64,000 bases of DNA from Caenorhabditis elegans (Eukaryota > Nematoda > Chromadorea > Rhabditida > Rhabditidae). A program made the position numbers and the translations under genes. The notes beneath the pieces are model-generated. The model saw only the letters and a program-made list of their open reading frames with translations. It ran no database searches and was not told where the DNA came from. This document shows, in pieces, positions 1 through 11,122 of the stretch (positions within the stretch are counted from its first letter, which is position 1; each line of letters opens with the position of its first letter). Where the stretch lies: NCBI RefSeq assembly GCF_000002985.6, contig NC_003281.10, forward strand, positions 1,302,001 through 1,366,000. Reading direction: 5' to 3'.

Positions 1-1145
1 GTAAAATAATTGGTGAAGCCAGAGAGTAAAATAATTGGTGAAGCCAGAGAGTAAAATAGTTGGTGAAGCAGAGAGTAAAATAATTGGTGAAGCCAGAGAG
101 TAATTTATTTGGTGAAGCCAGAGAGTAAAATAATTGGTGAAGCCAGAGAGTAAAATAATTGGTGAAGCCAGAGAGTAATTTATTTGGTGAAGCCAGAGAG
201 TAATTTATTTGGTGAAGCCAGAGAGTAATTTATTTGGTGAAGCCAGAGAGTAATTTATTTGGTGAAGCCAGAGAGTAATTTATTTGGTGAAGCCAGAGAG
301 TAAAATAATTGGTGAAGCCAGAGAGTAATTTATTTGGTGAAGCCAGAGAGTAAAATAATTGGTGAAGCCAGAGAGTAAAATAATTGGTGAAGCCAGAGAG
401 TAATTTATTTGGTGAAGCCAGAGAGTAAAATATTTGGTGAAGCCAGAGAGTAAAATAATTGGTGAAGCCAGAGAGTAATTTATTTGGTGAAGCCAGAGAG
501 TAAAATAATTGGTGAAGCCAGAGAGTAAAATAATTGGTGAAGCCAGAGAGTAAAATAATTGGTGAAGCCAGAGAGTAAAATAATTGGTGAAGCCAGAGAG
601 TAAAATAATTGGTGAAGTCAGAGAGTAATTTATTTGGTGAAGCCAGAGAGTAAAATAATTGGTGAAGCCAGAGAGTAAAATAATTGGTGAAGCCAGAGAG
701 TAAAATAATTGGTGAAGCCAGAGAGTAATTTATTTGGTGAAGCCAGAGAGTAAAATAATTGGTGAAGCCAGAGAGTAAAATAATTGGTGAAGCCAGAGAG
801 TAAAATAATTGGTGAAGCCAGAGAGTAAAATAATTGGTGAAGCCAGAGAGTAAAATAATTAGTGAAGCCAGAGAGTAAAATAATTGGTGAAGCCAGAGAG
901 TAAAATAATTGGTGAAGCCAGAGAGTAAAATAATTGGTGAAGCCAGAGAGTAAAATAATTGGTGAGGCCAGAGAGTAAAATAATTAGTGAAGCCAGAGAG
1001 TAAAATAATTAGTGAAGCCAGAGAGTAAAATAATTAGTGAAGCCAGAGAGTAAAATAATTGGTGAAGCCAGAGAGTAAAATAATTAGTGAAGCCAGAGAG
1101 TAAAATAATTAGTGAAGCCAGAGAGTAAAATAATTGGTGAAGCCA
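1..1145. repeat. 25-bp minisatellite, about 46 copies
   Basis: A perfect-period 25-bp tandem array. Two main variants alternate, differing at the 5' end of the unit (GTAAAATAATTGG versus GTAATTTATTTGG), and both end in TGAAGCCAGAGA. The last part drifts to AATTAGTG variants. The array starts at or before the window edge and runs directly into an F-box exon fragment, so it has probably replaced or expanded inside the 5' part of that gene. It has no unique spacers, so it is not a CRISPR array. Confidence 0.95.
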
Positions 1146-1303
1146 GAGAGTCTGTGAAGTTGTGTCCGCCCTTTGAATACCTCTTTCACTTCACTGAGTT
1201 TCATGTTAACGCATTTTATTTTGCAATACATAATGCTATTCAATTCAGAGATTTAAGTGATATTTGGGATGTTTCCGATGAATTGTTCATAAGGAGATGT
1301 TGA
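1146..1303 (+). pseudogene. F-box/FTH gene remnant
   Basis: This is the end of an FTH exon 2 (CPPFEYLFHF...AIQFRD) joined almost directly to the last codons of an exon 3 (ELFIRRC, stop at 1301-1303). The closest relative visible here is the gene at 40996-42692, which has CPPFEHLFHF...AIQFRD and a QLFIKRC ending, and whose 3' flank with AATAAATA also resembles the sequence after 1303. The donor after GAGAT is TTAAGT where relatives have GTAAGT, and nearly all of exon 3 is missing. The upstream part is a minisatellite. It is a deletion relic and not a working gene. Confidence 0.8.
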
Positions 1304-1713
1304 GATGAATATGTTTATTATTCTTCAATAAATACATTTCTGATCAACCTCTTCAAGTGGAGTACATTTGCTTTTTCAATAGCCCAAAACTGCCGAATTT
1401 TGTAATGAGACGCTGTTTACCCTTATGTATTTCTTCACAGCCCATACGATGAGACAAATCCAATTTTCCTCCATTTTTGCCAAATATTTTCCTATTAAAA
1501 TACAACATATTTTGAGGAGCTTAAGAATGAGCAATTGTACCATAAACGTCATATAAAATTAATACTTGTTTACATCGTTCAATTTTACTGTTTCTTATCA
1601 CTTGTACAATTCCTCAGCTCTAAATTCAACCTATAAAAACTCTGTTGGGGTTTCATTCATTATTTTTTAAATTTTATTTTCCTCTTGCTGGTTGAAATGT
1701 ATTTTTGCTGATA
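1304..1713. other. intergenic spacer, 5' flank of the F-box gene at 1714
   Basis: AT-rich single-copy sequence. It holds a likely polyadenylation signal (AATAAA near 1328) for the upstream relic and the promoter side of the next gene. I see no coding potential and no repeat. Confidence 0.5.
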
Positions 1714-3461
1714 ATGGAGCAAGAGTCTAAGATTGCCACATTTTACGATTTGCCTAAAAGCTTCATTAGCGACGCTGTAAGCAGAATTGATATTGTTGAT
1801 AGGTATTTAAACTAATTAACAACTAATTGTAATGAGAATATTTCAGATTGGTGGTTCAAAAGTTGTCCAAATATTTGAGAGCTATCGTTTTTGGCCTTCC
1901 ACCGTTGAAGTTAAAACTTAATCTGGAAATAGATGCTCGTCTAATAAAGACAATGTTCAACAATTGTGAAGCGGAGTACGTCAACATCTACGATGAATAC
2001 ACAGGTGTTTGTAGAGTGCGGTCAACCAAAACATTCGAGGGAAACTACTTACAAACAGCTCTCAATGATATAAAAATGATAGCCAAAAATAATGCGACAG
2101 AATTGTATTTTTCCTCACTTGAAAAATCGAACAAATTGGGCGCAAGCCTGTACGAAGACTCGGAAAATGCCGGAGCAGAAGAGATGAATATTAGTTCGGG
2201 GACAATCGAGTTTAAGGACTTTTACCACAAGGAGATTGCCACAATTCTATCCTATTTCAAAAAAGGAGTGTTTGAACAAATCATCTTTCGCGGTTGCAAG
2301 TCCGATGGAGGCATGGAGCAAATTTACAAACTCGAGCCGTGGAGAATGGCAAAAAACTTTTTCTCAGAATGGGACGTCGAATTGAATGGTAGTCTTTTGC
2401 ATTTTTTTCATTTTACCGGGTTTATAATTCACATTAACACCATCACAGACGAAATGGCAATGGAAATTAGAGATGTGAGCGTGTTTTTTTAAAGGTGGAG
2501 TAGCGCCAGTAGGGAAATTGCTTTAAAACACGCTTACCACAATGACCAAATATTATAGTTAAAAATTTTTTTAAAAATTTCTCAATTTTATATGATTTTT
2601 TGAAAATTGTAAAAATCTCGAATTGCATCAAATTCCTATTTTTTACCGCCACGCTTGCATTATTTTAACTTTTATTTATTAATTTTTCTTATTTTGATTG
2701 ATTTTTCATGTTTTTTGAGTAATTTTACTGGAAATTTAATGAAAAATTCAAGATAAATGTAATTTTTTTATTAAAAAGCGGGCGCTAAAGCCTAAATCTT
2801 TGAAATAGATTATTTCAGGCTCAACGTCGTTGAGAAACGTACTATCTCTGTTTTCAATTATTTTTAGTAAAAAATGTACATTTATCTTGAATTTTTCATT
2901 AAATTTTCAGTAAAATTACTCAAAATAAACATGAAAAATCAATCAAAAATAAGAAAAATTGATAAATAAAAGTATATGCAAGCGCGCTCCATCGAACATC
3001 GAACTATTGGCGGTAATTCAAATAGGAATTTGATGCAATTCGATATTTTTTCAATTTTCAAAAATCATATAAAATTTAGAAAATTTTTTTAAATTTTTTT
3101 ACTATGATATTTGGTCATTGTGGTATTATAGGCATGTTTTAAAGCAATTTCCCCACTGGCGCTACTCCACCTTTACTCTTTTGTTCTAGTTGAACAATTC
3201 AATTTTTCTCAGATTCTGTTCAAACGCGAGATTTTCGAATGGTGTGACATTCATTGCAATTCATCCGACTTTTCTCCACGTAAACTTGCTAAAGTGTTTC
3301 AAGCAGACTATATTGGTGGCGACAGTTTTCAAGTTAACTACTCCAACGACATCTCCAATTTTAGAATTATTTCGGAACTTTATGTCATTCGACCTACAAG
3401 CGACAAACCACAAACTAAAGACTGGTGGAGAGTTGTAATCAGAAAAGAAGGAATACCATGA
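1714..3461 (+). CDS. F-box protein with FTH (DUF38) domain, 321 aa
   Basis: Exons 1714-1802, 1847-2474 and 3213-3461 add up to 322 codons including the stop. Exon 1 gives a short degenerate F-box start (FYDLPKSFISDAVSRIDIVDR) and exon 2 continues with LVVQKLSKYLR. FTH follows, with the family's FEQI...LEPWRMAK segment, a LLHFFHFTGF segment and the ...EIRD end at the exon 2 donor. Exon 3 carries KLAKVFQADYIGGDSF and VNYSND, then an unusually long lysine-rich tail (to RKEGIP). Family role: SCF ubiquitin-ligase substrate adaptor, with FTH likely the target-binding part. It is more diverged than its neighbours: the CRKVC motif is lost. A palindromic MITE fills intron 2. Confidence 0.85.
2491..3174. 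mobile_element. palindromic MITE in intron 2 of the F-box gene
   Basis: A 684-bp foldback. The left end AAAGGTGGAGTAGCGCCAGT is repeated in reverse complement at the right end, and the two arms pair over about 330 bp with some mismatches around a central loop near 2780-2860. There is no transposase ORF. The terminal sequence also occurs singly at about 27745-27774, and related arm sequence at 41221-41700, so it is a repeated non-autonomous family. Its orientation relative to the host gene does not matter because it is symmetric. Confidence 0.85.
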
Positions 3462-3599
3462 TCAATTTTTTTGCATTTTCACTTCGTAAAATGTTTTTAA
3501 ATATCAATGTATACTGTTACATTATATATAAAAAAGGATTCTTCACATATTATGATTTATTGAAAACCGTTTTTTTTTAATTTCAAACTTCCATTTTTC

Positions 3600-3740
3600 G
3601 ACCATATCCAAATAGTTTTTACAATGCATTCCAAATTTTGATTTCCCATTTGAATAATAAAGTTCAAAATCATCGCCACCAATCCGATTAAAATGCTCTT
3701 GCAACTTCAACAGGCTTGAAATTAGAGTTCATAATGAAAA
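3600..3740 (-). pseudogene. isolated FTH exon 3 relic
   Basis: Read on the minus strand this gives VEVARAF, then after a frameshift GGDDFELYYSNGKSKF and EKW. That is the start and middle of a family exon 3 (normal pattern ARVF.PDY.GG..F...YSN). A stop follows RAF and the frame changes. No exon 1 or 2 is attached, and the next gene upstream on this strand has its own exon 3. It is a leftover of a lost F-box gene. Confidence 0.7.
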
Positions 3741-3803
3741 TAGAGCACAAATAAAGTTGGTTCAAACGGAGAAAATGTTTTTATTGAATTGAATTCAACT
3801 AGA

Positions 3804-6276
3804 CTAAACTCTGGATATGTTTATATAACCATACTGTACTTCAAACGAGAATTTAGAATTTCCACTAGAATATTCGAATTTAGACTTGATGGTGTCATCG
3901 GATGGAAGTTCAGTTATAGTCTGAAATATTTCCGTCATCACAGGTAGTGTCCAACATTTTATATCGCAGCCGGTAAAATGTTCGTTTTTTAGAAGGATCT
4001 GCAAGAATTTTTTTTCAGTTGAACATTGTACAGTGCGCGTCAATGCTATAGGACCCCCCTCATTTTTCCGATATTGGGAAACTGAAAAATTTCCATGAAA
4101 AATTTTTGTGATATCCGGATTCAGCATGCCAAAAAACCTGTGTTCCTGTATTTTCACGAGTTTATCATTAAAACTGTAGACACACGGCAAATATTTCAAA
4201 AATTCAGTGCAAAAAATCTTGGAAATGCACTGTGAATTGAGAATATGAATTCCGTCAACTGTAGGTTTTTCCGCAAAGTTTTGGAGCAAGCAACGTTTAT
4301 GGTACCTGTAGTGTAAAATGTGGGCTTCATTTTTTGAGTACTTTCTAAAAGATGTATCAAGCAGGAATATGCTTGAATATGTGCTTCATGAAATAATATA
4401 AGCTCAAGCTCATAAGTTACTTGTGAGCTTCTCGTTGAGCTTCAACGTCTAAAAATGTGAGAAAATAGTTAAAATGAAGATTCCGATCGTTACAAAAGTG
4501 GAAAACAGAACAAAATTGAGCTAATAACCAGATTTAAAACAGTTCTCAATCTTATTTTTTTGAAAATGGTCAAAAAGTCCGAGATTTTCAGTGAAAATTT
4601 TCGAAAATCTCAGGAGGTCCTATAGCAGTGACGCGGCCTAATTTTTGAAATATTACCCGTGTGTCTACAGTTTTAATGATAAACTCGTGAAAATACAGAA
4701 ACACAGGTTTTTTGACATGCTGAATCCGGATATCACAAAAGTTTTTCATGAAAAATTGTCAGTTTCTCACTATTGAAGAAAATACGGGGGGTCCTATAGC
4801 CTTGACGCGCACTGTATAAAGCCTACTTCTCACCTCTTCAATCTTCCTAGCATCTTGAGCTGAAATCGTGAGCACTGTAATTGAAAACCACTTGCAATGA
4901 AAAAAAGATTCAATTGACACCGAGCTTGTGTCAAATCCCTTATATGGATTCAAGTGTAGACGTTTCGCCTTCTTCCACTGCTCCAATACAGTGATCTCCT
5001 CAAACTTGTTGAATTCCTCTTCATCATTATTTATTGCGATTCTTTCCAGCTTTCCTGCCTCGAAAAACGGTAAGAGATGAGCACATTGGGCAAGGCTCAG
5101 GTCTGTCAGGAGCAAACATTCTACATCTAGTGGCTTCACTGCTTGGAGTCTATCAGTTAAAGCATCAAAATTTTTAAATCTATCCTCAGAAAGTGAGTTT
5201 ATAGACAGCAACAATGTCTTTAACGGCTTTTTCAAGCACATTTCCAGCACACTCAGCGCCATTTCAATACAGTCTGCTCCTACAATTGTTTTATCTCGGC
5301 GCTGGGTATCATCTTCAATATCCATCAGGCAATTCCCATGGATGTTATTTCTGCACTTGATGCAAATGTCATCTAATTCCATCTCAACACTTTTTTCGCT
5401 TGTAATTTTAAAGATAACATCCATGAATCCAATGCCATGGTGATCTACGGCAAGTCGCAGGTTACGGGACACTTTTCGGAGAGTTAGGCTGAAAAATGAG
5501 TAAATTTTGATATGCCAGCCCTAATTAGAAGGGAACTTTTTTCCGGAAATATTAGAAAATTTTAAGGGTTATATTTTGTGTTTCGGAAATTTTCAAATAG
5601 CTATTTTCCCAACCTAGATATAGATGTTTAAAGTTTGCAGGGTGAGAGAGTGTGGGAGGAGGGGAGACGCAGTGTGCGCGCGCCGCCTGCGTCTCTCCTC
5701 CTCCCACACTCTCTCTTGCTGCAAACTTTGAACGGCTGTATCTCGGTTGGGAAAAGAGCTATTTGAAAATTTTAAACTAGTGAAATGTAGCAAATTTTAA
5801 GAGCTTTCTGATTTTTAAAAGAAAATAACAATAATCCAAAGAAAAAACCAAGATAGTCAGAGGAACAAATTCCCGGATTGATTTCAGTGATCTTCTAGAG
5901 TCAAATTAAAAAATGTGCTAAAATGTGCTGAAAATGCGCTAAAAACTTGCTAAAATGTGCTAAAAAATTTCTAAAAAATTTCTAAAAAAGTGCTAAAAAT
6001 GTTGTACTAAAATGTGGAAAAAAGTGCGCTAAAAATGTGCAAAAAAGTGCGCTAAAAATGTGCTTAAAATGTGCTTAAAATGTGCTTAAATGTGCTAAAA
6101 ATGGGCTAAAATGTGCTAAAAATGTGCTAAAATATTTTTTTTTTAATTATTAAAAATTCAAATTGAAACAGCAACTAATTCGAGGTTAAAACTAACCGAT
6201 TTCGTGGCTCCATTTTCTGTAATGTCTCATGAATTATTTCAATTGGCATTCCGTTGAAAGTTGGCTGGGAAGTCAT
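3804..6276 (-). CDS. F-box protein with FTH (DUF38) domain, 309 aa
   Basis: Minus-strand exons 6276-6197, 5488-4834 and 3998-3804 (310 codons including stop). Exon 1 starts MTSQPTFNGMPIEIIHETL and ends PRNR at a GTTAGT donor. Exon 2 opens LTLRKVSRNLRLAVDHHG, the second half of the F-box, and runs through FTH with LEQWKKAKRLHL and FFHCKWF. Exon 3 starts ILLKNEHFTGCDIK and ends GYINISRV. Predicted SCF substrate adaptor. Intron 2 carries a Tc1/mariner-type MITE and intron 1 a strong hairpin plus short GTGCTAAAAT repeats, so introns make up over 60% of the gene span. Confidence 0.85.
4029..4816. mobile_element. Tc1/mariner-type MITE with TA target duplication
   Basis: A 784-bp inverted-repeat element (4031-4814) with ends CAGTGCGCGTCAA and TTGACGCGCACTG, flanked on both sides by TA, as expected of Tc1/mariner elements. 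The arms pair over about 200 bp (4031-4210 with 4640-4814) and there is no transposase ORF. It sits in intron 2 of the F-box gene 3804-6276. Confidence 0.85.
5589..5775. repeat. long hairpin (inverted repeat) in intron 1
   Basis: A near-perfect inverted repeat. CTATTTTCCCAACC on the left pairs with GGTTGGGAAAAGAG on the right. Further in, GCAGGGTGAGAGAGTGTGGG pairs with its complement ending at about 5725, around a CG-rich loop (TGCGCGCGCCGC). It is transcribed within the F-box gene 3804-6276 and would form a strong RNA stem. Confidence 0.85.
5905..6135. repeat. degenerate GTGCTAAAA short repeats
   Basis: About 20 irregular copies of a 10-12 nt unit (AAAATGTGCT and variants) in intron 1 of the F-box gene 3804-6276. 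The same word type (AAAATGTGCAAAA) recurs in intron 2 of the F-box gene 34812-38333. Confidence 0.7.
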
Positions 6277-6960
6277 TATATTGAAATCTGAAACGACTAT
6301 ATATACATATATATATATTAAATAGATATAAGTAAAAAAAATAAAATAAGAAACAAGTGTACACATATTTCGTAACATTGCATGTGTTTGGAAAAGGGTG
6401 TTTCTTTCTTTCTCTAAACCTCCAAGTAGATATCAACGAAATAAACCAAAAACAAATATTAACCTCCCGTCGTTATACATAAAACTGATAAGGGCTACAA
6501 TTCTCACTTTCTCAAATCTAAACTTCCAAAAAAATCCTGCTTCAGATTTCAATACAGTTTCCATTAGGACATAAAAGGAAGAATGAATCCGCAAGCATCA
6601 TATCAGCGATAATAGAGAAGTTATTAAATTTTATTGCACTTGTTTTATATGAAATTGTTTGCTAGAAATTTGTTCAGAAAAAACTATTTCTTGGCCATCT
6701 CGTGTACTTTGGCGCTTGAGAAGTTGTATCAAAGAATTAAAAATCACATATACAATGTCTAGCTTTTTGTTAAATCTTAAGTAATATTTACATATGAATA
6801 TATATATTCTCAATAAAAGCCTGGCGAGTTCCGGGTAACAATTCATTTTTTGTTGTATACAGTGCCGGCTTATTGTTAAAAATATAATATTTTCCCTAAA
6901 AAATCGTGGACCCCCGGCTCCCATTTTTTGAGATTGTTGTGTCAGATATCGTTGTTCACA
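6277..6960. other. intergenic region between divergent genes
   Basis: The shared 5' region of the minus-strand F-box gene (start 6276) and the plus-strand FkbM gene (start 6961). It contains a short TA microsatellite (about 6298-6325), and at about 6858 a TACAGTGCCGGCTTATT sequence that resembles one end of a terminal-inverted-repeat element, with no partner found nearby. I see no convincing coding exon. Confidence 0.5.
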
Positions 6961-9210
6961 ATGCCGCTTAAAGGTAAGCTACAACATTTAATGAGAAATT
7001 GTCCGTTACTGGCCCGCTACGCAAATTTGGCAAAAAAAACCAACAGAACCAACAGTTTTCATTTGTTATTTTGCGCAAAAAAAAATTGTAAAAAAGTCAG
7101 GTCTTTAGACCGCTACTCGCCTACAATCAGTGTTTTTAACAGACTATGCCTCGCTCCGGCGAAGCTCGGCATTCTTCTACATTTTTATGGCGGTTTTCCT
7201 GTTTGTCATGATCTCCACACTGAATCGTTCACAACAAGAAATGGATTCTAAGCGATCAGATCCCGTGGAGCTTCCGAAAACTGAGAAAAAAGAATTGACA
7301 ACTGATTGGGACACTTTGGATGGAGTTGGGTACAGATTTGCAAAGGTAGGGGTAATGTAGTACTGTAGTTGTACTGTAGAGGTAATGTATGCGTAAAGTA
7401 GGGGACTGTATGGGTACTATAGAATTACTGTAGGATTACTGTAAGGGTACTGTAGGGATACTGAAGAGTAATGTAGTACTCTACAATTACTTGAGGGATA
7501 CTGTATGGGGTACTGTAATGACCCTGTAAGGTTACTGTTGGATTACTGTAGTGTACATACTGTAGTAATAATGTAAGATTTTTCAGGATAAGGAAATCGT
7601 AATGGATCCCCGATTTGAAGAACTGGAAAAACTGCCAACTTGTGACCTGACAGTTGACAAGACCTCTCAAAAAATTGACATTCCAAAGCTGATGGACTCA
7701 TTTCAAGACTGTATCAGGCCTATTGTAAATGAATGGAAAAATGATTTGAAAGCGGTTTGTTAAAATTTTGTGACAAAAAACCTTTAAAACCCCCATCAGA
7801 TGAACACGAAATGGCAAAAAACTGAAATTTGTGACAAAGTATTCAAGGACGTGGCGACAGTTCCAATGTCAAATTTACATGAAGTCAAATGGGCCATTCT
7901 GCCAACTTGTGAGAGTTTGTGGGGATACGGTATGGGTAAGAGTACTGTAGGGGCTGCAGGGTTGTTGTAGGATTACTGTAGGATTACTGTAGGAGTACTG
8001 TGAGGCCATTGTAATTTTTTCCAGAAAGAGGAGAACATAATGGTAACGCTGGGTATTGGTCATGACACTATGGCGGAAGAAAAACTGAACAGAGTAAGAA
8101 TTTCTCACGAATCTAAAATTGCATAATTTATGTTTTCAGACTCTCCCCAACACGAAATTCTTCGGAGCCGACCCGATAATTGAGCCGAACCGCCAACTTT
8201 ACACAGCTTTCGGAAAATACTTCCCGTTTGCAATTGGCAAGAAGCCTGGTTTCACGAAATTCCGAGTTCTTCCGAATCAAAATCAGAGAACAAGTTTGGT
8301 TAATTTTTGAATTTTGGGAACAAATTTTGAAAATTCAGGAAAGTACCAGTATCAAGATGTCACTACAATCCCGCTCACCTATTTTTTGTCTGACATTTTG
8401 GGCTTGGAGGTATTGTTTTTTGTGGGGGTTCTGTTGGGGTACTGTAGGGGTACTGTAGTGGTACTGTAGGGATACTGTAGGGGTATTGTATGGGTACTGC
8501 AGGGATACAATAAGGGTACTGTAGGGGTATTGCAGGGGTACTGTAATGGTACTGTAGGATTAAAGAAGGGGTACTGTAGGGGCACTTTTGGGATACTGTA
8601 GGATTACTGTAGTAATACTGATGTATGGGCATGACGGGGCACTGTAGGGATACTGTAGGGGTACTGTAGGGGTACTGTAGGACTACTGTTGGAGTGCTGT
8701 GGGGGTCTTGTAGTGGTACTGTAGGGGTACTGTAGTGGTACTATAGGAATACTGTAGGTGTACTGTAGTATTACTGTAGAACTGCTGCTGTATGGGCAGA
8801 ACAGGGTTACTGTAGGGGAACTAAAACGATACTGTAGGGGTACTGTAGAGGTACTGTATGGTTACTGTAGGGTTACTGTAGCTTCCAAACACTTTAGCCC
8901 TGAGCATAAGCCATTACAGCAAATCGATATTGCGTGGATCGATATCGAAGGCGGCGAGTTTGAATTCCTCGACCAACTGCACAAAGGTGGTCCACTGGAC
9001 GAAAAAGGAGTCTCGATTTGCCAATTCAACCTGGAAGTTCACTCGAAATTCCACCCACCTGGAGCTCAGATCTATCACGATTTTGTGTTCAAAGTGCTCG
9101 AGGACAGGCGCTACGTCTTCCTGAAACCGGCACACAGCGATTCTGGCGTACATCGCATGTTCTTTTTTAATTTGGAAAACGAGAAATGTGTTAGGAAATT
9201 TCTTCAATAA
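6961..9210 (+). CDS. FkbM-type methyltransferase-domain protein, membrane anchored (about 365 aa)
   Basis: Proposed exons: 6961-6973, 7143-7345, 7587-7754, 7800-7935, 8029-8093, 8140-8293, 8339-8409 and 8920-9210. Start: ATG 6961 (MPLK) splices onto DYASLRRSSAFFYIF. A single hydrophobic helix follows (AFFYIFMAVFLFVMIS), making a type II membrane protein. Next come a lumen-side stalk and LPTCESLWGYG, MVTLGIGHDT, FFGADPIIEPNRQLY, then DILGLE and IDIAWIDIEGGEFEF. The IDIEGGE and GADP..E.N motifs are those of the FkbM SAM-dependent methyltransferase family, which is expanded in nematodes; the substrate is unknown. The junction into the sixth piece needs a weak acceptor (AAAG before 8029); the better CAG at 8022-8024 breaks the frame. 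Introns 2, 4 and 7 carry CTGTAG arrays. Confidence 0.75.
7346..7575. repeat. CTGTAG-type minisatellite in intron 2
   Basis: Irregular copies of a 10-12 nt unit of the form GTACTGTAGGG. It is the same family as at 7929-8010, 8410-8895, 18445-18760, 24905-25410 and 42900-42960. Confidence 0.85.
8410..8900. repeat. CTGTAG-type minisatellite in intron 7
   Basis: About 40 copies of the GTACTGTAGGG unit fill almost the whole last intron of the FkbM gene. The apparent minus-strand reading frames here (PYSTPT/PYSNPT repeats) are by-products of the repeat. Confidence 0.9.
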
Positions 9211-9474
9211 AGTAGTTTTAGTTAGTATTAACATTTATCGATTGAAAATTTATGATAGAAGGACATTAATTCCGAGCACTCTATAGCAAAAGTGTTGGTC
9301 TGGTTTGAATAATTGAAGGTGTATTCTTTTCTGCCAAAATATCCCGGCTGAAATACAGTTGCAAGTTCGATTTGGTTAATGCTGTTGAACCAGATAATGC
9401 ACTTTTTGAATGTACTTCTAGGCAAGAGATTCTGAAATTTTATTTTTAAAAATATAACTTAAAATAAGGGCTTC

Positions 9475-9670
9475 CATGAGGCCGCCTGGGCCGGCCCACG
9501 CCGCATGTATAGTGCTGCACGGAACCCCGAACATGTCGGCCGCTTCCAAATAAGTACCTTTTTGCACTAAGCTGCGCACACACCAAGTTACTCATTTCAC
9601 GCCAAGCTGCGGAACCCCGAACGTGTCGACCGCTTCCAAATAACCACCTTTCGCACTTCGCTGCACAAAC
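9475..9670. repeat. GC-rich repeat (GTGTCGGCCGCTTCC type)
   Basis: Two tandem degenerate copies, each about 90-100 bp, of a unit containing CGGAACCCCGAAC and GTCGGCCGCTTCCAAATAA, then TTTTTGCACTAAGCTGCGCACAC. It lies in intron 2 of the F-box pseudogene 9228-11122. The same repeat is at 11744-11990, in the matching intron of the next F-box gene, and a short piece is at 19990-20075. Confidence 0.8.
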
Positions 9671-10374
9671 ACAGCTGGGAGCCCGATTTAAAACTAAAAT
9701 TCAAAATTAAAGCTTTCCGACTTACATCTCTAATTCGAATTGCACTTTCCACTGAAACATTGCCCATTTTCACAGAAAACTCTTCTAAATTAAACAGATA
9801 TTCCAGATGTTCACAGTTGAACCGAGCACTCCAAAATTCGAAGGTTTTCGCATTTTTCCATTGATCCAAATTAGCAATCCGTTCGAAGCGGTTAGTGGTG
9901 TTAGTGTACCACATTTCGATGTCTTCTAGAACTTTTGGGTTGAAATAAGGGAGAATCGATAAAATTTCGTTGAATCTAAATTGATAAAAGTAGATTTTGG
10001 TCGCACAAACGAATTTCTTGGTTTTCAACGCTTTTATCAAAGATTTCATAGAATCTCGTTTATTTTTCGTGTGATTTGTAAGATTGAATTTCGAAACTCG
10101 ACTTAAAATTATGCCCAAATCCTTGAAAGCTAGTTTTATGTAATTTGTTCCATCGATTCTTTTTTCCTGTTCATTATGAGTCACAATCGAGCTATCATTC
10201 TCTGCGGGGGCGTATTCTGATCCGGATTTTGTCGAATGTTTTGTAAATGCTATCACTCCATATATCCAATGACACCTTATCAAAGGTAATTCCAAATTTA
10301 TCGACAGCGGTTCTCAAACTTTGGCACACTTTTCGGCAGGTTAGTCTGAAAGGAAAATGTCGCTGACATTTGAC

Positions 10375-10808
10375 CGAAAAATTGGTAACTTTTTGGTAAA
10401 ATTTGGTGAAATTTGGTAACTTTTTGGTAAAATTTGATAATTTTTTGGTAAAATTTGGTAACTTTTGATAAAATTTGGTAACTTTTCGGTGAAAATTCGG
10501 TAACTTTTTGATAAAATTCGGTAACTTTTTGGTAAAATTTGGTAATTTTTTGGTAAAATTTAGTAACTTTTTGGTAAAATTCGGTAACTTTTTGGTAAAA
10601 TTTGGTAACTTTTTGGTAAAATTTGATAATTTTTTGGTAAAATTTGGTAATTTTTTGGTAAAATTTGGTAATTTTTTGATAAAATTTAGTATTTTTTTGG
10701 TAAAATTCGGTAACTTTTTGGTAAAATTTGGTAACTTTTTGGTAAAATTCGGTAACTTTTTGATAAAATTCGGTAACTTTTTTGGTAAAATTTGTTAACC
10801 TTTTTGGT
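10375..10808. repeat. 21-bp minisatellite (GGTAACTTTTTGGTAAAATTT)
   Basis: About 20 copies of a 21-bp unit in intron 1 of the F-box pseudogene 9228-11122. The period is a multiple of three and lacks stops in one frame, so it produces an artificial ORF of repeated KFGNFLV. Sister arrays are at 12695-13068 (reversed) and 14875-16480. Confidence 0.9.
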
Positions 10809-11122
10809 GTTTTTCATACTTGAATCTTTTGAAATTCTCAGTACCAATCATGGATTTCAAATGATTCTTATATGGAAAACACACCACTTAACTGGTTTCA
10901 CCAAGTTTCAACAAAATTGAAATTGATTTTTTTTTTCAAATTTTTCAAAATTTGTTTTTTGAGGAAATTGACTAAAATTGTGATGTTTTTTCTGTATTCT
11001 GAGATCTGAGGTAATGTGAGAAGTGCCCAGCTCGTGCTAGCCAGCATATTTTCAGCTCAAGAGACTTACAGATCCACGGGTTGAAGTTTTTCCAAAACTT
11101 GATCGGCAATTTCCAGAGGCAT

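Larger units (their letters stand above)
9228..11122 (-). pseudogene. F-box/FTH gene with frameshift in exon 2
   Basis: Exon 1 (11122-11070) reads MPLEIADQVLEKLQPVDL. It lacks the few residues that usually precede, and there is no upstream in-frame ATG before a stop. Exon 2 (10345-9726) opens LTCRKVCQSLRTAVDKFG and closes ...AIRIRD. Exon 3 (9431-9228) reads NLLPRSTFKKC...FSIDKC. Exon 2 is 620 nt, where a frame-preserving length would be 619. Translation from CRKVC hits a stop near 10205, while the downstream FTH frame (YAPAENDSSIVTHN onward) is open, so there is a one-base shift in about 10205-10260. It would encode an SCF adaptor if repaired. Alternatives: a sequencing error, or a recent pseudogene. 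Confidence 0.75.

Noticed and set aside
1-1145. CRISPR-like array of regular repeats
   Set aside because: The 25-bp units are directly adjacent without spacers, and the genome is clearly a nematode.
8375-8632. Pro/Tyr/Ser-rich ORFs (PYSTPT) that resemble structural proteins
   Set aside because: By-products of CTGTAG arrays; similar frames appear at 7425-7670, 7875-8108 and 24933-25223.
10508-10798. 96-aa ORF of repeated KFGNFLV
   Set aside because: Product of a 21-bp minisatellite in an intron; the same happens on the other strand at 12783-13019.
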